DNA of 64,000 nucleotides from Simmondsia chinensis (taxonomy: Eukaryota; Streptophyta; Magnoliopsida; Caryophyllales; Simmondsiaceae): positions 4,159,001 to 4,223,000 of the forward strand of contig JAGTTD010000026.1 in assembly GCA_018398585.1 (NCBI GenBank), written 5' to 3'. Made by a program: the position numbers and the translations under genes. Under the pieces are notes generated by a model, which searched no databases, was not told the origin of the DNA, and was given only the letters and a program-made list of their open reading frames with translations. Shown piece after piece: positions 31,537 to 41,882 of the stretch (position 1 is its first letter; the number at the start of each line of letters is the position of its first letter).

Positions 31537-31689
31537 TCTTAATGTCTAAAAGGTAGAAGTACCAGACAGCGCATGTAAGGAGATTTGTGCTGCAGGGTCT
31601 TCAATTGCTTCAGCTAGATCAGGTGCCTCAAGCTCTTCATCTGGTTCTAGAGGATTTTCATCATCAACTTCAATATAAACAGCTGTGGG

Positions 31690-32846
31690 CCTTTGTTCTT
31701 GCACTTATGACCCATCTCAGATTTTTCATTGCAGAAATAACAAAGCCCCTTTGCCCTTTTTTCTTATAACTCAGCTCGGGTAAGGGTTCTTTGAGTACGG
31801 TTTGTGGGAAAACCTTGTGGAGGTTGGTAGTTGGGTCTGGTATTGGGGTTTCTATAAGTGTTAGTAACGGGTTTTGGGGTGTAAGGAGGTGGTGTTAAGG
31901 GGGGATCTCGAGTATTTGAGCTATTTGGCCAATGCTTCAAACTTAGCTTCAGCAAGTTTAGCAAGGTTAACAGCCTGATGCAGTGAGGTGGGAGTTGTTG
32001 AACGAACCTCGAGTGCAATATCTTCCCTAAGCCCCGTTAAGAAACAACTGATAAGCTGTGATTTAGAAAGATCACTCCCCACTGCGGTAGAGTCAAATTT
32101 GGCTAAATAATCTGTAACAGACCCTCGTTGCTTCAAATTGACTAGATCAGAAATAGGGTCTTCAAAAGCATTACCAAACCTCATTCGTAAGGCATTACAG
32201 TATTCCACCCATGAAGGCATGGGTAAGTCGCCTCTAGACCTCATTAACTGCCGATGCCATTGAAGTGGCAGCCCTCTTAAATGGACAGAGGCTAATCTTA
32301 CTCTATCTACTTCAGGTGTTTGATCAACAAGAAAAAATTGATCACAAGTGAAGATCCAGCTGGTAATATCATCCCCTTCAAACAAAGGGAACTCAACCTT
32401 GCTTAACCTAACTGAGTAAGGAGCATTACCCGTGTGAGCGACCTGATGTTGTTGTCCTCCAGGAGCTGCTGGTGCAGGATGGGGTCTCGGAATTGCTGGT
32501 GCTGGTGTCAGAAGTAAGGGAGGAAGAGTTCCTCCTTCAGGAGTAGGCACTGAAGCTGGAGCTGGAGCTGGAGCTGGAGCTGAGCTCTCGATCCACCCTC
32601 GGGAGTATTTCCTCTAGCTTCTGATCTCTCCAGTCGAGTTAGCATTTCATCCATTAACCCCTTAATGTCAGATAGTAGGGATTCCCTCCGATGTTGAGAC
32701 TCATTACTTTGCTTGATTGACCCTTCCAACCCGGCATTCCCTGCCCTGATAGTGCCTTCAAGCTGCTCAGTATTTGCCCTAAAATGTGTAGATAATGCCT
32801 CTTCGAGCCTTCTCATTTCAGTTGCAGACCTTGTATTATCAGCCAT
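31690..32846 (-). pseudogene. gag of chromovirus A
   Basis: It starts MADNTRSATEMRRLEEALST (32846), then a coiled, charged region. After a frame change near 32530 comes the gag core VEFPLFEGDDITSWIFTCDQ, VDRVRLASVHLRGLPLQWHR and FEDPISDLVNLKQRGSVTDY (PF-like retrotransposon gag). After another change near 31930 comes the knuckle CYFCNEKSEMGHKCK near 31745-31700. A stretch near 32570 encodes a run of Leu/Gln from a gctggagct repeat. Confidence 0.8.
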
Positions 32847-32876
32847 AATGAGAGCAATCCACAGTCACAAGGATCG

Positions 32877-32890
32877 ATGCTCTAATACCA
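32877..32890 (-). promoter_or_regulatory. Primer-binding site of chromovirus A
   Basis: On the minus strand ttggtattagagc directly follows the 5' LTR, complementary to initiator-Met tRNA with one change. Confidence 0.85.
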
Positions 32891-33329
32891 ATGATATAGT
32901 GAGTTAAATTATAATTGATTTTTATAAATTCAGCTCAATGTGATAGATTCAAGATAAAGAAGATGAGAATTAGGGTAAGAAGGAAGAAGAGAATGAGAAA
33001 GAAAGGAGAAGAGAGAGAGAGGAAATTAGGGTTTTTCATTCATGATAATGCTGAAATTACATCATTAAGTATTTATATGGCAACTAAAGCAACAAAGGAA
33101 AAAAAGGAAAAACAAATTAAAATGCTAAATCTAACAGAATTGCAGAATTCTATTATTTGATGCTCAGTCACGTGCATTGCACATGCTAACCCGCCAGTAA
33201 CCCACGCGCCGCTCACGTGACTAACGACCAATTGCCATTCCCGGCAAAAAACTGAATTTCTTCTTCTACACTCGCAATTTCCCTTCGATTTTCATTGCGA
33301 TTCACAACCCAACTCTTTTTCCTGTATCA
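32891..33329 (-). repeat. 5' LTR of chromovirus A
   Basis: It is the same length (439 bp) as the other copy. Both carry tgatacag/tgatatag...ctgtatca ends. Confidence 0.95.
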
Positions 33330-33476
33330 GAGGCGGCATCATCTTCTCCGGTAAATCAAAGCGCCGATGGTAGTGGTGACACTTAGCTTCGGTGGTGGTG
33401 GTTGAACATACCGTCATGGTGGGTTTTCTCGCTCCTTTCGGCGACTGTTTCAGGGTCGTGGGTTTGGAATCAACCC

Positions 33477-33824
33477 TCAACTTCTCCGGTGATACTTGTA
33501 TGTTCTCGATCTTCGTTCTTTGTCCGTCGTCCTCTTTGAGTGTGGGTGTCGCGGCCAGCGACAGCTCGCTCGGGGTGGGTGGGGTGTCTCCGGTGTTTTG
33601 GCAGCTCCACTCGCCACTGATGCCGGCACATGGACTGGTGTCAGAGCTAGTGGCTCCGTTGTGCAGTCTCCGGTGTGGTGTAGTGTCTCCACCACTACTG
33701 CTGGGGTGGCAGTGTGCCTTAATTTTTCCTGATTTTTTAACCTGTCTTGAAGGTCATCGAGCTTTTGTAGAATTGTTACTATCATGTTTTGAATCCCGGC
33801 AATTGCTATTGGATCAATTGCCAT
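33477..33824 (-). CDS. Small ORF of the non-autonomous LTR element
   Basis: The frame begins MAIDPIAIAGIQNMIVTILQ KLDDLQDRLKNQEK-type sequence, a likely short amphipathic coiled segment, then a Pro/Thr/Ala-rich tail. It lies just inside the 5' LTR where gag would start, about 360 bp from the primer site. I do not recognise a domain. It could be a gag-derived remnant; expression is unknown. Confidence 0.35.
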   Translation of the reverse strand: MAIDPIAIAGIQNMIVTILQKLDDLQDRLKNQEKLRHTATPAVVVETLHHTGDCTTEPLALTPVHVPASVASGAAKTPETPHPPRASCRWPRHPHSKRTTDKERRSRTYKYHRRS

Positions 33825-33834
33825 GGGTGTAAAG

Positions 33835-34185
33835 TGTGAGGGGTCGGGAGTTAGGGCCTCAGGGTCGATGGGGTTGTGGATGGGGAAGGAAGTTGGGTGG
33901 GGGAAAGAACGTTAGTGGCGGTGTGGTGGTGGGTTAAATGTGGGAAATGGTAGCTAGTGGTCTGGTGGGTGGTGGTGACTGTTGTGGTGGTGGGCGGAGG
34001 AGGGTGTGGGTGGTGGTGGGGTAGAGATATGGGTAGTGATGGCTACTAGTGTGGTGGGTGTAAGTGAATGTGGTGGTGGTGGTGGTGGGTGGAGGAGGGT
34101 GGGTGGTGGCGGCAAGGAATGTGGTGGCTGCCGGTGGCGAAGATTCGTCTAGAGTACATCGTTACCCACAGTTCGAGCACCGAGG
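33835..34185. repeat. GGTGGT-rich low-complexity stretch
   Basis: Long runs of ggtggtgg, gtgggtgg and ggaggaggg occur between about 33880 and 34130. On the minus strand this reads CCACC-rich. It is part of the 5' untranslated region of the non-autonomous element. Confidence 0.6.
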
Positions 34186-34198
34186 ACTTTGATACCAA

Positions 34199-34514
34199 TG
34201 TCACGCACCTAAATCGAAATAAACTAAATACTAAAAGAAACCATTAAAACACTGGAAAATAAGGGATAAGAGAGAAAAGCAAAGGATGAAATTTCATTTG
34301 ATTGCTTGCTCATTTCCATTACAAAACTCCTGTATTTATAGAATAACTCATCTCTAGGTGGGCCCACTATTCTTACTATTATACCACTCTAATATTAAAT
34401 ACCATAATAATAAAAGGAACATACCCAGTGCCTCAAGGGCTCCCACTTACGCAGGGTCTGTGATTAAATACCATAATAATGTAGACCCTAAATACCTAAA
34501 TTGGAAACGTATCA
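34199..34514 (-). repeat. LTR of the non-autonomous element (5' copy, filled)
   Basis: Its 247 bp of LTR sequence plus 69 bp (51-bp insert and 18-bp duplicated target) account for the greater length. Ends are tgtcacgcacc and acgtatca. Confidence 0.8.
34412..34462 (-). mobile_element. 51-bp SINE-tail insertion with 18-bp duplication
   Basis: The insert is flanked by attaaataccataataat at 34394-34411 and 34463-34480 (perfect, 18 bp). On the minus strand it reads cacagaccctgcgtaagtgg, gagcccttgaggcactgggt, atgttcctttt. This is only the last 51 bp of the SINE family. The sister LTR at 26674-26691 keeps the uninterrupted site, so the before and after states are both in the window. Its 3' end matches the copy at 7585-7829. 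Confidence 0.9.
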
Positions 34515-34522
34515 GTACTTAT

Positions 34523-35073
34523 TGTTACATACCAAAGGAGGTTCTATTCCAAAACCAATTGGCAATGGATGGAGTGGCCCCTCTAATATATAAATTAGTT
34601 TCATCTTATTGATCCCACCGATGTGGGATACCTTTTTTCGGTTGTAACAAACCACCACACTAAGCAACCGTCGTCCTCAAGAGCTTCACTCTGAGTAAAT
34701 TGCCCTTTTCTTTGCTTCACTCTGAGTAGGTAGCCCTTTTCTTTGGACGGCTTCGCTCTACACTAGGTAGCCCTCTCCTAGGCAGCCCTTTTCGAAACTT
34801 AAGCCCGTTATAAGTGGTTTGTCCAGCACAGCCATTGAGCACGGTCCGTCCCATCCCGAACCGAGCATGACTTTGGAGCAGGGTCCATTCCATAACAAAC
34901 CGAACTCCTTGGAATTGATACTAGGATCGACGGCTTTGATACCATTGTTACATACCAAAAGAGGTTCCATCCCAGAACCAATTGTCAATGGGTAGAGTAG
35001 CCCCTCTAGTATTATAAATTATTATCATTTTATTGATCCCACCGATGTGGGATACCTTTTTTAGGCTGTAACA
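34523..35073 (-). mobile_element. TRIM element with ~125-bp LTRs
   Basis: Direct repeats lie at 34523-34650 and 34949-35073. Both begin tgttacataccaaa and end in tgtaaca, and both contain atcccaccgatgtgggatac, itself a near palindrome. On the minus strand a Met-tRNA primer site atggtatcaaagc (complement of 34935-34947) lies inside the right copy. The motif ctcttgaggacgacgg (34683-34668) lies just before the left copy. The internal region of about 300 bp is non-coding. The pentamer aagta follows it (35074), and aagta also ends the left host piece (26472-26476). Confidence 0.8.
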
Positions 35074-35596
35074 AAGTATTTGATTTTATTTTTAGGTAGG
35101 GTTTTATATTTTAAGGAAAAATAAGAATTTTTTTATATTTTTAGAAAAGTAGGGGTTTTCTATATTTTAAAAAATTATTATTTTAATTAATTATATAGTA
35201 GTGACATTATAATATCAACAAAAACTATTATATTTTATCTTATAATATTTTTTATTAAAATTTTAAAAATATTTTTTTTCTTCTAAACTTATAATATTAT
35301 TACTATAATTAATTAAAATAATTATATTTTTTATAAATATAGAAAATTTTCTTAATTCTATTGCAAAAAATATAAATTTTTTTTAATTTTTGTCTAATAA
35401 TATAAAACCTCCCTCTAAAAATAAAATAAAATACTTAATTTTTTTCACTTTTGAGGAACAAAATGGTAAATAAAAAGTTGTATGCGATTAAGTGATAAAT
35501 TTTTAAAAGTAAGAAAGTTTTATGAATACTTTTTGTTTGTGGGGAAAGTTTTATATTTTTAAAGCAAAAGATATAGGGTTTTTTGGGACTTTGCCC
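35074..35596. repeat. Right part of the long-TIR Mutator-like element
   Basis: It resumes aagtatttgattttattttt where 26476 left off and ends in gggactttgccct, a decayed terminal repeat. It matches 54344-54839 throughout. Confidence 0.7.
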
Positions 35597-36099
35597 TAAT
35601 GTATATTAGATCCCATTTCGTCTTCTTAAACTGGGCCAACTTGTGTATCATGCACACCTGTTTTTTTTTTATATATATTGTTTTTGGTAAATGTATATCA
35701 TGATTCATGCACACTTCCGTATGAGATATTTTTGGAGTGATCTTCCCACTCCCACACCAGCTCGTTGGGGTTGTCAAAGTCATCGTGTCAAAGACGAGTC
35801 ACTCTTTATCCCCCACTTGAAGACCAAGCATATTTTGGTGACATTTCTCTACTTCTCTCTCTCAATTGAACATTTTATGCTTATACTATTCCAAATTCGA
35901 GGGGGGATAATCGAATTTGTTTTGATTACAAATAGATCTCAAGTTTCTCAGTTGGAATTGTTAAAAAAGAAAAAAGGTGCTAAATTTGTGCTGTTTGAGT
36001 TAGGGGTTGTGTGCTTCTTTAGTTGAAAGACTCCAATTGTGAATGGTACTCACTGTCTCTCTCTCGCCTCCAAGGTAAAGTTTGAGCACTGAATTAGAT
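35597..36099. other. Non-coding DNA
   Basis: One 111-codon open frame (35691-36026, +) has no recognised domain and is AT-rich, so I do not call it a gene. Confidence 0.35.
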
Positions 36100-36520
36100 T
36101 ATTTATGGCCCTAAGGTCATTGTACCTTCTCCATTATGTTAATTTAGCCTTTGTACTTTTAATTGTATCAATTTAATCCTTGTACTAGCGATATTGTGTC
36201 AATTTGTTGTGCGTTACTTACATCTGACTTGGTTATGCTGTTAAAAATTTGTCATTAGCTTTACTTTAATTTGACCAAAAGATTAAATTGACACAATATA
36301 AATGGTAGAGAGACTAAATTGACCTATCAGGATAGGGGTCCTCGGAAACAGCCTCTCATCAGGGTCTCACCCTTAGGGGGTAAGGCTGCGTACATCCTAC
36401 CCCTCCTAGACCCTGCGTACGCGGGAGCCCTTGAGGCACTGGGACTGTTGTTGTTGTTATTGTTGTAGACTAAATTATCACAATGAGCAATGAACATGGA
36501 TCTTTGGTGTAAATAAGCCC
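36100..36520. repeat. MITE with inverted ends, carrying a SINE tail
   Basis: Left phrases ttaatttagcctttgtactt and gtatcaatttaatccttgta are mirrored on the right by gattaaattgacacaatata and agagagactaaattgac. The SINE-family insertion at 36321-36465 sits in the right arm. The exact ends are uncertain. Confidence 0.5.
36321..36465 (+). mobile_element. 145-bp SINE/LINE tail insertion with duplication
   Basis: The 10-bp agactaaatt occurs at 36311-36320 and 36466-36475. The insert has gataggggtcctcggaaaca, gcctctcatcagggtctcac, ccttagggggtaaggctgcg, tacatcctacccc, the hairpin cctgcgtacgcggg, gcccttgaggcactggg, and a TTG-rich end. It is 5'-truncated just upstream of the shared tail and lacks the 5S head. 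Confidence 0.85.
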
Positions 36521-36759
36521 AATGAATTTAAGGTGTTGTTTGGCTAGCATAGGAATTAAATTTCTATTGGAAATTGATCGTAGTTCTTAGCAGATAAACC
36601 TAATTTAGGTTTAATAGTGCATCTCAATGGGGGATGCCCATACTTGTTAAATTGCAAATATATTTCATTAAAAAATATACTATAGAGAAATAGAATTACA
36701 AAGCGCCTTTGGGCCTTATTGATTTAAAAAAAAAAGAATTACTTAGTCTAAGCTAGGAG
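36521..36759. other. Non-coding DNA before hAT remnant
   Basis: Nothing beyond AT-rich sequence is recognised here. It may include the 3' flank of the hAT element, but no terminal repeat was found. Confidence 0.35.
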
Positions 36760-38480
36760 AGGTTGGTAAGCCGGGACTTGATGTATTGGTAGTACGGCTG
36801 TCTTCATCCTCGCTCGATGAACCCAACTTCAGCTAGTCTTGCTGCCTATCTGCTGCGTGTAGCCAGTTCTTCAAGCACACTGGCATTTCCAAGCTGGACG
36901 ATGATAGCTTCGCTCTTTTGGTTCCAAGCAACCTGCCACCTGCACTAAAAGCACACTCCGATTCTATCGAAGACACTGGACATGCTAGTATATCTCGTGC
37001 CATGGTGGAAAGCACGGGATATTGGGTTTGGTTGGAACAGCATCATTGCAAAATATCAAAGCGCGGATTCGCCGTTGTCGAGAAGAATTGGAGTATCGAT
37101 GAACGCAAGTAATAATCTAGCTCGTCACATGACGTGGGATTTTGTTTGGGCTTGAATCGGTCTAACATCTCCCACGCATATGAATTTTCTTTGAAACTAC
37201 TACTAGATAAGGAAAAACCATGTAATGTGGAAGAAACACGTGGATTATCAGCTGATAATCTTCAAGAATACAAGGAAAATAATTCATGTAAATCTGCATT
37301 GACTTCCATAATAAAAGATGCGTTATCAAAAGTTGGATTTAATTTTTCGTAAAAAATTTTGTAAACAATTGCAAACCCGTAAGTTTACAGCGGGGATCCA
37401 AAATGGTGGCAAAACAATAAGTAAGAGGTAGTTTAAAATAATATTTAACAAATTTTACCTTTATTGCCGTAACCGAGGCCTCCAACACGGAGTTGGATTG
37501 GTTATCTGCCATCCAAGCAACAATATCCACCAATCTAGATATTGCTTGTGGCATGGTAGGATAATAACAAGAAGAAAAAAAAAGAGTCGTAGCATTTCTA
37601 AACATACTAAGAAATTTACATATTTCACTAATTGTATCATAATGTACTATGTCTAAATTAAAAGGCCTAAGATCTGAACGACTATCCTATACAAATTCAA
37701 TTAATATATCTTTATAAGGTAGTAATCTTTCTAACATGTCTACTGTTGATGAGCACCTATTTTTTGTATCTAATTTAAATTATTTATATTGAATACCATG
37801 TGTGTCATAAAGATTTCTAAATCCTTTCTTTATAGTTCTGAATGATTTGGTCACTATAGTTTCTTCTCTTAAACACACAAGAGAAGTTTGTATTAGGTCC
37901 AAATTATCAATTGCCGTTAAATGCAAAATATGGCATATGCATTGTAAGTGAAAACATTTTCCACCTAACATGGGTCTCATGTGCCTAATTAATTGTTTTA
38001 AGGATGCGTTGCTGTTTGTAGCATTGTCGAAAGTAATGCTAAAAATTTTGCGGTCTAGGGATAATCAAGATGGCAAAAATGAATTATTATTTTTACATAA
38101 TGAAGGAAGAATCGATTCAGTATACCGCCATGCACATGAAAGGCACACCAGGTTTCGACCTCCACGTGTCGGACATCAACGAGAACATGCTCGTGTTCGT
38201 CCTAAAAATGCCTGCAAGCTCATTTTTCATTCTAAAAAATTCTTTAAATGCGTCCCGCAACCGCATGGAGTCTTTCGTTGTGGAAAGAATGGATGCCCCA
38301 GCAACGGACACTATTTGGCGAGATCAGGAAAATTCTATATCACGGGTCCCAGAACTCACTAATTCCAATGCTCCGAGGAACCCTTACAGCGGCGGGGTTT
38401 AACTTTGGCAATAACGGACGAATCTAGGGTCTTCGCCGGTGCTAAATTGCTTTTCAGCCCCAATGACATATTTTACTAAT
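36760..38480 (-). pseudogene. hAT transposase, broken copy 1
   Basis: Minus-strand pieces are in hAT order: MSDTWRSKPGVPFMCMAVY (about 38175-38117), GGKCFHLQCICHILHLTAID (about 37970-37900, with the conserved C-HILHL), SRLVDIVAWM with YCFATILDPRCKLTG (about 37560-37370), and the C-terminal dimerisation block CPVSSIESECAFSAGGRLLG with TKRAKLSS (about 36985-36905). An acidic DEDSRTT tail follows in a shifted frame. hAT transposases are nuclear cut-and-paste enzymes. Frame changes and stops throughout make this copy dead. It belongs to the same family as 62078-63436. Confidence 0.8.
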
Positions 38481-38486
38481 TCACAA

Positions 38487-39393
38487 CCAATTGGAGCCAT
38501 GGACGAAAGCTTGGGCCAAGTTCTCTAGAAAGACGGATGAAATGATTGAAAAATATAAATCCACACCCTTAAACACCAAAAAATTAGAAAATACAGTACC
38601 TCTTAGCTTGGATGTTAACATATCTGAATCTGTGGTGGTAGAAGTGGTGCTGGAGGTTGAATCAACACCTCAGATCAGGAATCGAGCGAAATCGGAGATG
38701 GACCTCAGGTCCACGGTGGTGCTGCAGAAGAATGGCAATGATCCAACCGCTACCAGAGCTTCGGAGTCAGATCTGACCGAAAATGAAACGGAGACTGAGC
38801 TTCGGGACCTCTGACACCAACCATTGACTTCGGAGGCACCAAGAACGTCACCGATGTAGGGAGCGTCGAAGTTGTTGTGGATCACGTGGAGATCGGCACA
38901 GGGAACAACGGCGGAATGGAAATCGGCGATGACGAGGCCAGACATGGTGTCACCATTGACACCACCACTAAGGAGTTCGAGACCTCGCCAGAGAAGAAGG
39001 CAACAATGGTGGTCGAGAAGACGTGAAGGCCGAAGGGAACATCGTCAAAGGGCGGCAGAGGTCGGAGGTCGCCGCTGGTGCACGGTCGCAGCCGCCACAG
39101 CCTGGGGGTCACCGTAACTCGACCACCAGCAGTGGGTGGAGTTAGGGTTTCGCAGGGGATGGAGGATTGAAGGAGGTCTGTGAAGGGGGGTGAAATATTC
39201 TGAACGAAAGTACAATTTTGCCCCTCGGTTTTACTTAGATATTTTAGAAAAAATAAATACTAAAATTTTTGTTAATTTTAGAAAATTTAAGAGGGCAAAA
39301 TTTGTAATTCTAGTATTTGACCCCGGGGGTTATTAATTTGGGTATCAATACCTTGATCCTTAGGGACAAGGATTTTTATAAGGGGAAAGGTAT
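38487..39393 (+). pseudogene. Internal region of a truncated LTR element (A)
   Basis: The frame at 38491-38814 (WTKAWAKFSRKTDEMIEKYK, then LSLDVNISESVVVEVVLEVE) is a homologue of the minus-strand frame at 42427-41852. No 5' LTR is present; the element starts abruptly where the hAT remnant ends. The purine tract and motif tccttagggacaaggattt ... aaggggaaaggtat (39357-39393) lead into the 3' LTR. No known gag domain is recognisable. Confidence 0.55.
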
Positions 39394-39620
39394 TAATGCA
39401 GTATAAATAAGTTAATCACATGTTAAACATGTCATTAACTAATATTTTAGTAGACAGTATTATATTAGGGATAATATAGAAATCTTACCTTTATTACATA
39501 ATTAGATTAGTATTAGTATTCAATTAATATTAGTATTAATATTATTTATCCCCTCCCCTAATTCTATAAATAGGGCATCAGGGTTGTATTAGGAGACATT
39601 GAATTTGAAATTCACCATAG
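39394..39620 (+). repeat. Truncated 3' LTR of element A
   Basis: It starts taatgcagtataaataagtt and matches the reverse complement of 40587-40967 for about 220 bp (shared: atcacatgttaaacatgtca, ttatcccctcccctaattct), then stops near tgaaattcacc. Confidence 0.7.
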
Positions 39621-40298
39621 TCAAATGCCTTTGTCCTCCCTGAGGGATTTTTAGGCATTACTCTTGAGGACTTAGTGGCCCTAATGGGTCTTTCCTCTGA
39701 GGGAGAAGAATTGCCCCTAGATTTTTTCATTTCTCTTGGACCTGAAGCTTTTGTCTCCTCCTTATCTGTCTCAGACTTGCTTGGGGGTATGAGTCTTTTG
39801 TTAAAAGTTTGTAATAGGAGCTCATAGCTTCACGTAGGGTTCTAGAGAGAAGGTATGCTTCTATTTGTTTTGCTTGAAATTTCTTCGGAAACTCTTCTAA
39901 TGCAGTTTTCTGGTTCCTGAAGACCATGATCATCAACCTAGTTTTTAGTAATGACCCTTTATCCTTGAGACCATTGTTTTTGGCCCAGGTATATGGGTGT
40001 CTCAGAGACGTCATAGCCAAAAACTATGTTGTCCATGTAGGTGGTCCCTTGTGGCTGGTCTAACTGAGGTCCCAAGCCTATTTCCCTGAGTTTGTGCCAG
40101 AGGCCCCTATGCTCCTACAGGAGAGGAGATTTCTTGTTTTAGTGAGCAATTTGCTCATTGTGAGGTCCAACTTCCTCTGGGATGGTCATTTGACCAATGT
40201 CATGAGGCTTTGATATCCTCGAGAGAAAGGCAAGGGACTCAATGGACTCCTTTCAAGAGAAAGAACCTTGGTCTTGAATGGTTCAAGAGACTGGACCT
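39621..40298 (-). other. Unidentified segment with a 97-codon frame
   Basis: A minus-strand frame at 40020-39727 starts MAMTSLRHPYTWAKNNGLKD and is basic and Lys/Gln-rich. The surrounding sequence has unusual ctc-gag and ctctgaggga phrases that differ from the flanking LTR elements. I do not recognise a family. It could be a captured gene fragment or part of another element. Confidence 0.3.
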
Positions 40299-40586
40299 TC
40301 ATAATGAAGTCTCGAGAGACATCAACTCCCTAACCTGGCAAGCAATGTTTGATTCTATAAATAGGGTTAATTTGATTGTTTCCATTTTACGAAATTGCTC
40401 AGCCCTCTCAGCTCCCTGGCGTTTCAAATCCTCAAATATTTGATTCTTTGGCTCTAAACTCAGATGGGCAGTATTTTCAGCTGCTTTGCGTTTCATATCT
40501 TCGTATAATTGGTTCTGTTGCTCCGAGCTCAAGGCCTTGACACGCCGCGTCAATAGGTCGAGAGGATCGTCTTGCTCTGATACCAT
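40299..40586 (-). CDS. ORF of non-autonomous LTR element a (MVSEQ type)
   Basis: It opens MVSEQDDPLDLLTRRVKALS, then SEQQNQLYEDMKRKAAENTA, predicted coiled coil. The ATG overlaps the primer site region, and the frame starts within about 15 bp of the 5' LTR, so it is the first frame of the element. It is truncated at 40299. Homologues are at 42427-41852 and, in part, 38491-38814. Function unknown; position suggests a gag-like or RNA-packaging role, which is inference. Confidence 0.5.
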   Translation of the reverse strand: MVSEQDDPLDLLTRRVKALSSEQQNQLYEDMKRKAAENTAHLSLEPKNQIFEDLKRQGAERAEQFRKMETIKLTLFIESNIACQVRELMSLETSL

Positions 40587-40967
40587 TGTTACAGGGATTT
40601 TAGATCAATAGGTCTAAAATGTAACCAAGATCATTAGTAACCAAGAAATAGAGTATGAGGGAGGAAAGAAATAGAGATTAGGGAGGTAGAGAAGAGAAAT
40701 CAGAGAGGGAGAGAGAGAAGAATAGTAGGGAGAGATAGAGATTAGATTAACTTCAAATTTATTGTCTCCTAATACAATCCTAATGCCTTATATATAGAAT
40801 TAGGGGAGGGGATAACTAATACTAAAACTAATATTAACTGATTACTAATACTAATCTAATTACGTAATAAAGGTAAAATTACTATATTATCCCTAATATA
40901 ATATTGTCTACTAAAATATTAGTTAATGACATGTTTAACATGTGATTAACTTATTTATACTGCATCA
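40587..40967 (-). repeat. LTR a (5' LTR, minus orientation)
   Basis: On the plus strand it runs tgttacagggatt...tactgcatca. The complement of 40574-40585 is a Met-tRNA primer site (tggtatcagagc). Purine-rich aga-gag runs (40640-40740) characterise the family. Confidence 0.75.
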
Positions 40968-41553
40968 GGGCGGTTGGACTCCAAAGCGGTGGCGGCAAGG
41001 GAGGTGTGAACCGGACTGGAGGTGGTGGTGGTGAGTCTCGATCATCGTGGCGTTGCTTCCCTTCTCTGAAATGACGGCCAGTACGCACAAGGAGGTGGTT
41101 CCTCGACCATCGGCGACGGCTCGTCTACTCCCGGTGGCTCCAGCGCCCTCTCCTGGGTCCGATCGTCCATTCCTTCCTGATTTCCGGTCTCTTCGCCGCC
41201 GAAATTGATGCTCAGTGACAGAGGTTCCGAAGCCTCAACCTCAGCTCCATTTTCGACCAGATCTGGTGGCTCCGCAGCTTCGTCTACCTCGATACTGCTA
41301 CAGTAAGTCTCAAATTGATCCTTTACTTGTGAGTACTCCTCTTCGCGCCGAGTTTTAATTTCGTCGAATTTTTTCTCCATTTTCTATCCGAAATTCCCCA
41401 GTTGCTGTTTGATTTCTTCAATTTTCTTTTCAAATTTGTCAAGCCATTTCAATATATACTCGAGTTGTACTCCTAATAGACCAATTTGGACCTTCATTGA
41501 TCAATACCAAAATTCAGCACCCCCAGGTCAGAGGATCGAAGCTCTGATACCCA
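40968..41553 (-). pseudogene. Internal region of LTR element b
   Basis: A frame at 41380-41042 begins MEKKFDEIKTRREEEYSQVK and then turns acidic (SIEVDEAAEPPDLVENGAEV). It lies inside LTR b and its primer site (gctctgataccc, 41541-41552). It is cut at 40968 by LTR a. No known domain. Confidence 0.45.
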
Positions 41554-41882
41554 TGTTACAGGAAAAAACCCGATCAGACCCTCAAACACGAATCCACATA
41601 CCAAAAACTGAGAATTATGTTGATAAACCCTAAAAAGGGGAGGATTACATAGATATCATAAGAGAGAAAGGATGGAGAAGTAGAAGAAGATAGATAGGGG
41701 AAGAGTTAGAGAGAAATTAGGGGAAGAGAGATAGATTGTTTATCATTTTTGCCTGCCTCTCATCTTCTTCTAACCTTCTATTTATAGAGTTAGAGGGAGT
41801 ATTATTGTAATTAACAACTTAACCTATATTTATTTATACCTAAATTATCCCTTAATTAACCACTATATTTTTCACTGTATCA
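41554..41882 (-). repeat. LTR b (5' LTR, minus orientation)
   Basis: On the plus strand it runs tgttacaggaaaaaa...cactgtatca. It shares the layout of LTR a (agag-rich part, then ctatttatagagttagaggg, then a T/A-rich end) but is strongly diverged. Confidence 0.7.

Larger units (their letters stand above)
27737..33329 (-). mobile_element. Full-length Ty3/gypsy chromovirus A
   Basis: It has two 439-bp LTRs (27737-28175 and 32891-33329), a perfect target duplication gaggc (27732-27736 and 33330-33334), a primer site, a purine tract, and gag-PR-RT-RH-IN-chromodomain on the minus strand. By eye the LTRs differ at about a dozen positions, so the insertion is fairly recent. A few nonsense codons, two or more frameshifts and an altered RT active site disable it. 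Confidence 0.95.
26477..34514 (-). mobile_element. Non-autonomous LTR element, split by a chromovirus
   Basis: Two direct repeats of about 248 bp act as LTRs: 26477-26725 (tgttacgaaccc...acgtatca) and 34199-34514 (tgtcacgcacct...acgtatca, with a 69-bp SINE-tail insertion). The primer site lies on the minus strand just inside the right copy (ttggtatcaaag, complement of 34186-34197). The motif ccttgaggacaaggg lies before the left copy (minus reading; 26746-26761). Without its insertions the element is about 2.1 kb. It carries only a small frame (33824-33477) and no pol, so it must be moved by other elements. A target duplication could not be resolved. Confidence 0.75.

Noticed and set aside
26472..35078. 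A single large LTR element bounded by AAGTA
   Set aside because: The outermost sequences are from two different elements (the non-autonomous LTR element and the TRIM). The shared pentamer alone does not make them one unit.
35691..36026. 111-codon open frame
   Set aside because: It is AT-rich, has no domain, and lies between repeat fragments with no splice or promoter evidence.
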